From NCBI RefSeq assembly GCF_002414005.1, contig NZ_DHYG01000010.1:1-6740 (forward strand): a stretch of 6,740 bases of DNA. The letters run 5' to 3'. Position numbers and translations under genes: made by a program. The notes beneath the pieces were generated by a model. The model was not told the origin of the DNA and did no database searches. It was given only the letters and a program-made list of their open reading frames with translations. Positions 1-6,605 of this stretch are shown here, piece after piece. This DNA comes from Psychrobacter sp. UBA5136 (GTDB lineage: Bacteria > Pseudomonadota > Gammaproteobacteria > Pseudomonadales > Moraxellaceae). Every line of letters starts with the position of its first letter. The first letter of the stretch is position 1.

Positions 1-94
1 TACGCCAAGGCTGGTTGGAAAACGATTTATCTAAATTATTTTATGATGTTTGTCCTGGGCATAACAAATTTATTTTGAACTGACTATATATACT

Positions 95-119
95 AGCGTT
101 TAATGAATGAATTAACGCT
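95..119 (-). terminator. Possible weak terminator overlapping the betT stop
   Basis: AGCGTT (95-100) and AACGCT (114-119) are perfect inverted repeats, and with a bulged T a further AAT/ATT can pair. The stem includes the betT stop codon. On the minus strand it is followed by AGTATATATAG rather than a T-run, so any termination would be inefficient. Confidence 0.3.
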
Positions 120-2157
120 CTAAATGCAGATACTGCATATGACATTCATACTGATGCAAGATATCGACCAGCACTTGCTCTTTGGTGTAGCCAACCAAGT
201 CGTATTCCTGCGAGCCGTCGCTTAAAAACACTTCAGCACGGTAATAAAACTCGGCCTGCTTGCTTGAAGTATTGAGCGTAAAGTTTGGGCGCTCAGCTTT
301 GATAAGATTGACTTCATAAATAAAATCATCTTCATCACCGTGACCAACACGCAGTTTTACCCCATCTATCTGGCCGTCATCTTCATCCAGCCCTGCATCG
401 ATATCTTTACCGATAGTAGCCAAATTGCGGATATCTAAGGAGGTATTTAAACCGCCTGCTTTTAGCTCTTTTTCCACCTCAATCATGGCAGGCTTAACCA
501 CTGTCTGTAAAAAGCGCTCGACCTGTTTATGGCTTGGGAAGCTGACGATACGTTGCAAGCGCGCCTTCCAGCCTTTACCGCTATCGAGCACGTTTGCCGT
601 GCCAACCATACTGGCTTTGCGCTTATTGCCCTCTTCTTTTAATGACTTCCACATCGACATCATATACATGACCAAAATAAGCGAAAATGGCAACCCTGCT
701 ATCACAGAGACCGACTGTAACGACGCAAAGCCGCCGGCAAATAGCAAGCCTAAAGTAATAAATCCCGTTGCTGCTGCCCAAAACAGACGCAACCAAACAG
801 GCGCATCGGTATCATTGGTCATCCCTCTTGAGCTTAGGTTGGCAAGGACTAACGCGCCTGAGTCAGCAGAGGTGACAAAAAATATCAATCCAATAAAGAC
901 GCCAGCAAATGACAACACATCGCTATAAGGGAAATGCTCAAACAAGGCAAACATGCCCATCGCCGCATCATTGACCGCGATTTCTCCAAGCTCAGTTGCG
1001 CCATTAGCGACCAAATCGATTGCCGAATTACCAAAGATAGAAAACCACGCAAAGATAAAACCAAGCGGGATAAACATCACACCAAAAACAAATTCACGTA
1101 AAGTACGGCCACGGCTAATACGCGCGATAAACAAGCCAACAAACGGCGCCCAAGCAACCCACCATGCCCAGAAAAATATCGTCCAACCTGATTTCCAATC
1201 AGCACCAGCCGTGCCATCATAAGCATAGACATCAAAGGTTTTAAAAATAATGGTTTGAAAGTACTGACCGATATTTTGGGTAAAGGTGTTGAGCAAATAT
1301 ACTGTATTGCCCATTACCAATATGGCTAGCAGCAGCAATATCGACGACAGCATATTAAATTCAGATAAACGGCGTACGCCTTTTTCAACACCCGTCATCG
1401 CAGAGATAGCGGCGGCGGCAACCACGCCTAGGATAATAATGCTCTGTACCATTTTGCTTGATTCGATACCAAAAACATGGGTCAAGCCCGCATTGGCCTG
1501 TAACACGCCGATGCCTAAGCTGGTGGCAATACCCATCAAGGTACAGACAACGCCAAAGGTATCAATGCCGTCACCGAGCCAGCCTTTGATTAAGCGTTCA
1601 CCAAAGATTGGGGTCAGTGGTGAGCGCAGAGCAAGCGGCATGTTTTTACGATAAGCAAAGTACGCCAACGCCATACCGATGAGCGCATAAATACCCCAGC
1701 CATGCAGCCCCCAATGCAAAAAAGTTTGCGACAGCGCTTGGCGCATGGCCTCCGCACTGGCAGGCTCAAGCCCCGCATGCGGCGTCAAATAATGCATCAA
1801 CGGCTCAGAGGCACCAAAAAACAATAAATCGATACCAATACCCGCAGAAAACAGCATCGCTGCCCACGCTAAAAAGGGAAACTGCGCTTTTTCATGGTCT
1901 TGCCCAAGTTTGATATCACCATATTTTGAAAAACCAACAAACAACGCAAAAATACTATAAGCAGCAACCACCAGCATGTAGTACCAACCAAAGCTCTCTG
2001 ATACCCATGCCATGCTGGCGCTTAATAATGCCTCACTATAATCTGGCAAGGCAATCGTCCAGATAATCAATAAAATAGAAATAATCGCTGAGCCTAAAAA
2101 AACCGTCTTATTTAGACTCAGGGGTTTCGTCGCATCTTCTGATGGCGAACTGTACAT
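112..2157 (-). CDS. betT: High-affinity choline transporter BetT (BCCT family)
   Basis: Inner-membrane carrier of the betaine/choline/carnitine transporter family, 681 residues, matching the roughly 677 of E. coli BetT. About twelve hydrophobic segments are visible, near residues 17-37, 57-76, 95-115, 147-169, 200-222, 237-256, 268-290, 325-346, 355-378, 412-437, 455-478 and 482-503. The BCCT signature in TM8 carries W332, W333 and W336, the substrate-box tryptophans, followed by ARISRGRT at 345-352. The glycine-rich stretch in TM3 reads AGIGID at 105-110, as in proton-driven BetT. A hydrophilic C-terminal domain (about 505-681) resembles the osmosensing tail of E. coli BetT. The ATG at 2157 is chosen because GAGG lies 5 nt upstream; a TTG 12 nt further upstream overlaps that motif. 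It follows the betA terminator and probably has its own promoter. Identity is confident; choline specificity is by similarity. Confidence 0.93.
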   Translation of the reverse strand: MYSSPSEDATKPLSLNKTVFLGSAIISILLIIWTIALPDYSEALLSASMAWVSESFGWYYMLVVAAYSIFALFVGFSKYGDIKLGQDHEKAQFPFLAWAAMLFSAGIGIDLLFFGASEPLMHYLTPHAGLEPASAEAMRQALSQTFLHWGLHGWGIYALIGMALAYFAYRKNMPLALRSPLTPIFGERLIKGWLGDGIDTFGVVCTLMGIATSLGIGVLQANAGLTHVFGIESSKMVQSIIILGVVAAAAISAMTGVEKGVRRLSEFNMLSSILLLLAILVMGNTVYLLNTFTQNIGQYFQTIIFKTFDVYAYDGTAGADWKSGWTIFFWAWWVAWAPFVGLFIARISRGRTLREFVFGVMFIPLGFIFAWFSIFGNSAIDLVANGATELGEIAVNDAAMGMFALFEHFPYSDVLSFAGVFIGLIFFVTSADSGALVLANLSSRGMTNDTDAPVWLRLFWAAATGFITLGLLFAGGFASLQSVSVIAGLPFSLILVMYMMSMWKSLKEEGNKRKASMVGTANVLDSGKGWKARLQRIVSFPSHKQVERFLQTVVKPAMIEVEKELKAGGLNTSLDIRNLATIGKDIDAGLDEDDGQIDGVKLRVGHGDEDDFIYEVNLIKAERPNFTLNTSSKQAEFYYRAEVFLSDGSQEYDLVGYTKEQVLVDILHQYECHMQYLHLER

Positions 2158-2400
2158 AAAAGACCTCAATAGGTAAATGAAACAGGGTCTGATATTGCTT
2201 TGTCCGGCATAACTTTATGAGTTATAAAAAGGAGATTTTTAGCCACGCAAATTATAAGCGCACAATGATAAATAACCGCATGACGCACAAAGCAGTACCA
2301 ATTAATAAAATTTGCTAGATATAAACTGTGAGAAAAATAGCAAAGCAAATGCTAAACAAAGACCGCCTTAAAGGCTCGACCTGCTTAACATAAGCGCTGA
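2158..2400 (-). promoter_or_regulatory. betT upstream region with candidate promoter
   Basis: This AT-rich stretch between the betA terminator and betT contains no convincing gene. A perfect TATAAT lies at 2251-2256 (minus strand), but nothing close to TTGACA sits 16-18 bp upstream, so it would need an activator or another sigma factor. A transcript from there would carry a leader of roughly 85 nt. Two short palindromes lie upstream: GCCTT-A-AAGGC (2365-2375) and GCTTA-ACA-TAAGC (2383-2395). They could be operators or just AT-rich symmetry. That a promoter exists is well supported by the preceding terminator; the exact boxes are a guess. Confidence 0.4.
2163..2166 (-). promoter_or_regulatory. 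betT ribosome binding site (decides start)
   Basis: GAGG on the minus strand, 5 nt before the ATG at 2157. The alternative in-frame TTG at 2169-2167 overlaps this motif and has no ribosome binding site of its own, so the ATG is the likely start. The motif sits in a possible small hairpin, ACCT-ATTG-AGGT. Confidence 0.7.
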
Positions 2401-2429
2401 TAAAAAAGACCTTTACTGTGAAAGGCCTT
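2401..2429 (-). terminator. Rho-independent terminator after betA
   Basis: Read on the minus strand, AAGGCCTTT, a 6-nt loop CACAGT and AAAGGTCTT form a 9-bp stem with one G-U pair. The stem runs directly into a run of Ts (2407-2402). It begins 44 nt after the betA stop codon. This should end the regulator-betB-betA transcript and makes betT a separate unit. Confidence 0.85.
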
Positions 2430-2473
2430 CTTGTTGAGATTATCCGACATTATTCAATAGCTTGTATAGTCGT

Positions 2474-4174
2474 TTAAACAACAGAGCCATAAGCGCGCAT
2501 CGGCTCGGCTCTGAGCGGTGCGCCATTGGCGACATAATAATCCGCCGTCGAGCGTGGTAATTGCTTACCGCGCATCTTATCGACGATTTTTTCGGCCAGC
2601 ATGATGGTGGTGGCGTTTAAGTTACCACTGATGATATTTGGCATAATCGACGCATCAACGACGCGCAGGCCATCGATACCGTGTACCAACCCTTCACCAT
2701 TAACCACCGAATCATTACCCTCACCCATCGCACAGGTACACGACGGATGATAAGCGGTCTCGCTATGGTTACGGACATACTCATCCAACTGCGCATCGGT
2801 GTTCAAATCATCGGTTGGCGCAATGGTGCGGCCGCGATACGGGTCGAGCGCTGGCTGATGCATAATCTCACGGGTAATACGCATCGCCGCACGAAACTCT
2901 TGCCAGTCTTGCTCATGCGACATATAGTTAAATAAGATACTTGGATGCGCGCTTGGGTCTGTTGAAGTCAGCTTGACGCGGCCACGACTTGGCGAGCGCA
3001 ATGAACCGACGTGTGCTTGGAAGCTATGGGAATTTACCGCACTGCGACCATCGTAACGCACCGCTAACGGCAAGAAGTGATACTGAATATTAGGATGGGT
3101 AAATTTCTCATCGGTACGGATAAAGCCGCCACCCTCAAACTGATTGGACGCGCCAAGGCCTGTGCCATTAAATAACCACTCGGCACCAATCGCAGGTTTA
3201 TTCCACCATTTATTGGCAGGCGCGATTGAAACTGGTAGTTTGCATTCATACTGCATATACAGCTCTAGATGGTCTTGTAGATTATTGCCCACGCCCGGCA
3301 ACTCTAAAACCTCGTTAATACCCAAGTCTTTGAGCCACTGACCAGGGCCAATACCAGAGCGCTGCAATAATTGCGGTGAGGCAATCGCGCCAGAAGATAC
3401 AATCACTTCACGAGCGGCATAGAATTTTTTGGTTTGACCTTGATGCTCGACTTTGACGCCGACAGCGCGCTTACCATCAAAGAGGATCACATCAGTCAAT
3501 GCACCGGTCAAAATGGTGATATTGCTACGTGGTTTGGCGCGGTCGAGATACCCGCGTGCGGTGGAAGCACGGCGACCATTGGGCGTGACAAAACGATCCA
3601 TTGGCCCAAAGCCTTCTTGCTGATAGCCGTTTAGATCCTCTGTACGCGGATAGCCTGCTTGTACGCCCGCTTCAATCATTGCTTCAAATAGTGGATTAAC
3701 CCCTGGTTTTGAAGTGGTAATTTCAACCGGACCGCCGACGCCATGATAGTCGTTTTCACCAGCATCGAAGTTTTCTGACTTTTTAAAATACGGTAGGCAG
3801 TCTGAATAGGTCCAGTCTTCTAAACCTTTGATTTTGGACCAGTCGTCAAAATCGAGCGCGTTACCACGGATATAGCACATCCCATTGATGAGTGATGAGC
3901 CGCCAAGCCCTTTACCACGGCCACAATCCATGACGCGGTTATTCATATATGGCTCAGGGTCAGTTTTGTAGCCCCAGTTATAAGTGGTGCCTTGTAGCGG
4001 CATCGCTAGCGCCGCTGGCATCTGCGTGCGAAAGTCTAGTCGATGATCAGGTCGACCAGCCTCTAACAGCAACACCTTAATGTTGGCATCTTCGGTCAAG
4101 CGCGTGGCCAGCACATTTCCGGCTGAGCCTGCACCGACAATGATGTAGTCATATTCAGGTGTGGTTGATGTCAT
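2474..4174 (-). CDS. betA: Choline dehydrogenase BetA (GMC oxidoreductase)
   Basis: FAD-dependent, membrane-associated enzyme that oxidises choline to betaine aldehyde and can carry it on to glycine betaine, passing electrons to the respiratory chain. It has 566 residues, against about 556 in E. coli BetA, with near-continuous similarity as I recall that sequence. Visible features are the dinucleotide-binding GAGSAG at 14-19, the ribose-binding E38 in LLLEAG, GMC signature 1 around 85-99 (GRGKGLGGSS), and GMC signature 2 around 261-276 (SGAIASPQ). The catalytic pair is H476 (HPSCT) and N520 (GNLNATT), 44 residues apart as in choline oxidase. The C-terminal LPRSTADYYVANG stretch is typical of BetA. 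The frame is open to an ATG at 4210, but GGAG 6 nt before the ATG at 4174, and the MTSTTPEYDYIIVGAG start, favour 4174. It lies downstream of betB and is followed by a terminator. Confidence 0.96.
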   Translation of the reverse strand: MTSTTPEYDYIIVGAGSAGNVLATRLTEDANIKVLLLEAGRPDHRLDFRTQMPAALAMPLQGTTYNWGYKTDPEPYMNNRVMDCGRGKGLGGSSLINGMCYIRGNALDFDDWSKIKGLEDWTYSDCLPYFKKSENFDAGENDYHGVGGPVEITTSKPGVNPLFEAMIEAGVQAGYPRTEDLNGYQQEGFGPMDRFVTPNGRRASTARGYLDRAKPRSNITILTGALTDVILFDGKRAVGVKVEHQGQTKKFYAAREVIVSSGAIASPQLLQRSGIGPGQWLKDLGINEVLELPGVGNNLQDHLELYMQYECKLPVSIAPANKWWNKPAIGAEWLFNGTGLGASNQFEGGGFIRTDEKFTHPNIQYHFLPLAVRYDGRSAVNSHSFQAHVGSLRSPSRGRVKLTSTDPSAHPSILFNYMSHEQDWQEFRAAMRITREIMHQPALDPYRGRTIAPTDDLNTDAQLDEYVRNHSETAYHPSCTCAMGEGNDSVVNGEGLVHGIDGLRVVDASIMPNIISGNLNATTIMLAEKIVDKMRGKQLPRSTADYYVANGAPLRAEPMRAYGSVV

Positions 4175-4180
4175 AAAACG

Positions 4181-4184
4181 CTCC
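4181..4184 (-). promoter_or_regulatory. betA ribosome binding site (decides start)
   Basis: GGAG on the minus strand, 6 nt before the ATG at 4174-4172. The two upstream in-frame ATGs (4210 and 4186) lack such a motif. The one at 4186 overlaps the motif itself. This shortens the reading frame by 12 residues and gives the usual BetA N-terminus. Confidence 0.8.
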
Positions 4185-4212
4185 ATAATATTAAAAAATC
4201 CATCATTCATAT

Positions 4213-4264
4213 CAGTAAGGTGGTGCCAAAAGGAACAATTATTCCTCTTACGCTAACCTTACTG
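4213..4264. repeat. Nested inverted repeat in the betB-betA gap
   Basis: CAGTAAGGT (4213-4221) pairs perfectly with ACCTTACTG (4256-4264). Concentric with it, AGGAA (4231-4235) pairs with TTCCT (4242-4246); both dyads centre on 4238.5. In the betB-betA transcript this could fold as an interrupted hairpin just before betA. No strong T-run follows immediately on the minus strand, so it is not an obvious terminator. On the plus strand it is followed by TTTTAAAAATTTTT, but no plus-strand gene needs ending here. It could be an mRNA-processing or stability element, or a protein binding site. Confidence 0.65.
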
Positions 4265-4289
4265 TTTTAAAAATTTTTACCCTAACTGC

Positions 4290-5804
4290 TTAAAATACCG
4301 ATTCAAACTTGCCAAGCTCTACTTGGATAGATTTGGTCTGCGTATAATGCTCAAGGGCTTCAATGCCGTTTTCGCGGCCAATACCAGAATGCTTATACCC
4401 ACCGACTGGCATTTGCGCGGGTGATTCGCCCCACGTATTTAGCCAGCAGATACCTGCTTCAATCTGCGCAATCACGCGATGCGCGCGGGTTAGATCCGCA
4501 GTCACCACCCCAGCAGCCAAACCATAATCCGTATCGTTAGCACGGCGAATCACTTCTTCTTCGGTCTCGTAGGTCAATATCGACATCACGGGGCCAAAGA
4601 TTTCCTCGCGGACAATAGTCATCTCATCGCTGCAATCGGTAAATACCGTCGGTGCAACGAATGCGCCTTTAGCAAGCTCGCCTGTTGTCACTCGCTCACC
4701 GCCCGCCAATAAACGCGCGCCGCTCGCTTTTCCTTGGTCGATATAACCAAGCACGCGCTCCATATGCGGGAAGCTGACCAGTGGCCCCATATTGGTATTT
4801 TCATCCAGCGGATTACCCAATTTGATACGTTTAACGCGCGTCAAGATTGCCTCTTCAAACTTCGCTTGTAGCACTTTTGGGACAAACACACGCGTGCCAT
4901 TGGTACAGACCTGACCTGTGCTATAAAAGTTTGCCATCATGGCAATATCCGCTGCCATATCGATATCGGCATCGTCAAAGATAATCAATGGCGACTTACC
5001 ACCAAGCTCTAAGGTCACGTCTTTAAGCGACGATGATGCCGCGCTTGCCATGACTTTTTTGCCCGTTGGCACGCCGCCTGTAAACGAGACTTTGGCAATG
5101 TTAGGATGCTGGGTTAATGCTTCGCCCACATGATAATCACCTTGTACGACGTTAAACACACCGTCTGGCAGACCTGCTTCGGTAAAAATTTCTGCTAGTT
5201 TCAGCGCGGTTAATGGCGTGACTTCTGAGGGCTTAAAAATCATTGCGTTACCCGCAGCTAATGCCGGCGCAGCTTTCCACATCGCGATTTGAATCGGATA
5301 GTTCCATGCGCCAATACCTGCGACCACGCCGAGCGGCTCGCGGCGCGTATAAACAAAACTGCTATCACGCAGCGGAATCTGACGGCCCTCTAACATCGGC
5401 GCCAGACCCGCATAATACTCAATAACATCGGCACCAGTCACAATATCGACATACTTGGTCTCAGACAGCGCTTTACCGGTGTCTTTGGTTTCAAGCAATG
5501 CCAACACATCATTACGCTCGCGCATTAGCGCAACCGCCTTTAGCAAAATCCGACTACGTTCGACTGGCATCATCGCCGCCCAAACTTTTTGGCCTTTTTT
5601 TGCTGCTGTTACCGCCTCATCAATCTGCTCAGCCGTCGTTTGCTGAATGGTAGCGAGCACTTCACCTGTTGCTGGGTTGATATCCTCAAAAGTAGATAAC
5701 GAGTCATCGACCGCCAAATAACGACCGTTGATATAAGCAGTTTGCGTTTGTGTTAAATCAATAATGTCTGTTAAGTTATCTAGGTTTGTTTTAGTAGCTG
5801 TCAT
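4290..5804 (-). CDS. betB: Betaine aldehyde dehydrogenase BetB
   Basis: Cytoplasmic NAD(P)+-dependent aldehyde dehydrogenase that converts betaine aldehyde to glycine betaine, the second step of choline oxidation. It has 504 residues, about 14 more than typical BetB, the extra length being an N-terminal extension (MTATKTNLDN...). Visible residues are the oxyanion-hole N168 in GAWNYP, cofactor-binding K191 in KPSE, the glycine motif FTGGVPTG at 241-248, general base E266 in LELGGKSP, and nucleophile C300 in GQVCTNGTR. EEIFGPV at 400-406 and the ending YKHSGIGRENG...VELGKFESVF are characteristic of BetB rather than of other aldehyde dehydrogenases. The ATG at 5804 is preceded by AAGGA with 6-nt spacing, a good ribosome binding site. 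It sits 99 bp after the regulator and 115 bp before the betA start. No key residue is missing. Confidence 0.96.
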   Translation of the reverse strand: MTATKTNLDNLTDIIDLTQTQTAYINGRYLAVDDSLSTFEDINPATGEVLATIQQTTAEQIDEAVTAAKKGQKVWAAMMPVERSRILLKAVALMRERNDVLALLETKDTGKALSETKYVDIVTGADVIEYYAGLAPMLEGRQIPLRDSSFVYTRREPLGVVAGIGAWNYPIQIAMWKAAPALAAGNAMIFKPSEVTPLTALKLAEIFTEAGLPDGVFNVVQGDYHVGEALTQHPNIAKVSFTGGVPTGKKVMASAASSSLKDVTLELGGKSPLIIFDDADIDMAADIAMMANFYSTGQVCTNGTRVFVPKVLQAKFEEAILTRVKRIKLGNPLDENTNMGPLVSFPHMERVLGYIDQGKASGARLLAGGERVTTGELAKGAFVAPTVFTDCSDEMTIVREEIFGPVMSILTYETEEEVIRRANDTDYGLAAGVVTADLTRAHRVIAQIEAGICWLNTWGESPAQMPVGGYKHSGIGRENGIEALEHYTQTKSIQVELGKFESVF

Positions 5805-5903
5805 AAGTTTTCCTTAGGGCGACGGGTTCGCTTTATAAAAAAGCTTTAAAAATAATGTCGTCATGGATTAAAGGTGAAAAATAAAAGTGGTTTGTAGGTA
5901 TTT
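5805..5903 (-). other. Regulator-betB intergenic gap
   Basis: These 99 bp are AT-rich, with no convincing terminator and no clear sigma-70 promoter. The only structure seen is a weak GCTTT...AAAGC inverted repeat (5830-5844). The betB ribosome binding site AAGGA lies at 5815-5811. The gap is consistent with the regulator and betB sharing a transcript. Confidence 0.5.
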
Positions 5904-6479
5904 TTAAGCGTCAAAGTCGCGCTGGGTCATATTTATCAAGCGCGTACGCAATGAAGCCTTGTCTGAGATATCGATGCCTGAAAAGTCAGAGAGCCAAATA
6001 CCATCGGCAACCAGGCGCACCATACATAGGGTTTCGGTATTGTCCGTGGCGGCATGTTTTTTTAATTGCTCGTTTGTCCACTCAGCCCAGCGTTCGCGCA
6101 ACGTCCGATCTCCTAACATCAAGACGTACAACGTGGCTTGGCTATTAAACTCGGCCTGCCCTTTTTCGCCCAAGCTAATCGTGGCGTCGATATAAGCGCG
6201 CGTAAAAGCGCCATAGCTGACAGGATCTTTTGCCATGGCTTGATTGACTTCAGTCTCGAATTTTTTCATCGCGTCATAAAACACTTCTAAAATCAGCGCA
6301 TCTTTGGTAGCAAAATGATGCATTACCCCGCCTTTGGTCACCCCGACGGCATCCGCTACCGCTTGAAAGGTGACTTTAGACAAGCCTTGCTCCAAAGTGA
6401 TACGTGCTGCCTCATCGAGCAGTGCTCGACGTACAACTTCAGGTTGTTTTTTACGTTTATGCGCGTTTTGTATTTCCAT
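5904..6479 (-). CDS. TetR/AcrR-family transcriptional regulator in the BetI position
   Basis: Cytoplasmic DNA-binding regulator of 191 residues. The N-terminal basic stretch (HKRKK) is followed by a TetR-type helix-turn-helix at about 36-62 (VTFQAVADAVGVTKGGVMHHF), with the recognition helix near 48-56. The C-terminal part (about 65-191) is helical and holds LVADGIWLSDFSGIDIS near 156-172, the probable ligand/dimer domain. Position and length match BetI, the choline-responsive repressor of bet genes. The wording differs, though: E. coli BetI reads GVSTGIISHYF in the helix-turn-helix, and I see little similarity beyond it. I therefore withhold the betI symbol. Control of the bet genes is inferred from adjacency. 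The frame opens at an ATG at 6485, which has no ribosome binding site; the ATG at 6479 has GAG 6 nt upstream, the spacing seen at betA and betB, so it is preferred. Confidence 0.88.
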   Translation of the reverse strand: MEIQNAHKRKKQPEVVRRALLDEAARITLEQGLSKVTFQAVADAVGVTKGGVMHHFATKDALILEVFYDAMKKFETEVNQAMAKDPVSYGAFTRAYIDATISLGEKGQAEFNSQATLYVLMLGDRTLRERWAEWTNEQLKKHAATDNTETLCMVRLVADGIWLSDFSGIDISDKASLRTRLINMTQRDFDA

Positions 6480-6542
6480 TTTCATCTCGATGTTAGGGCA
6501 CTATAGAATTTGAGAATAAGTTTGGGGTTAAAAAGACGGCGA

Positions 6543-6572
6543 CCTATAGTCAATTAATAGTAAAACTGTCAT
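6543..6572 (-). promoter_or_regulatory. Candidate promoter for regulator-betB-betA
   Basis: On the minus strand, ATGACA (6572-6567; 5 of 6 to TTGACA) is followed after 18 bp by TATAGG (6548-6543; 4 of 6 to TATAAT). This would start transcription near 6536 and give a leader of about 55 nt. An alternative -35, TTGACT (6553-6548), has only a poor -10 (TAACCC) at 17 bp. The choice between them is uncertain. Confidence 0.35.
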
Positions 6573-6589
6573 AAGTTCAGAGACGATAC

Positions 6590-6605
6590 AGGAATAAATT
6601 TTCCT
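6590..6605. promoter_or_regulatory. Candidate operator dyad upstream of the regulator
   Basis: AGGAATAAATTTTCCT is an AGGAA-N6-TTCCT dyad. It matches the inner dyad of the betB-betA gap at 14 of 16 positions when that one is read on the minus strand (AGGAATAATTGTTCCT). It lies about 110 bp upstream of the regulator start and 17 bp upstream of the best -35-like box. TetR-family repressors often bind short palindromes near their own promoter, so it is a plausible operator. No binding evidence exists here. Confidence 0.35.

Noticed and set aside
425..928. 167-residue plus-strand open frame opposite betT
   Set aside because: It is fully antisense to well-conserved BetT coding sequence and shows no recognisable domain. 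It is a shadow frame.
2166..2348. 60-residue minus-strand open frame upstream of betT
   Set aside because: It has no ribosome binding site, an odd composition rich in Tyr/Cys/Phe, and lies over the betT regulatory region and candidate promoter. It is most likely a chance open frame.
4222..4254. AGAGGA followed by a TTG-started 8-codon frame inside the betB-betA hairpin (minus strand)
   Set aside because: The spacing is too short, the start is a weak TTG, and there is no codon pattern suggesting a leader peptide.
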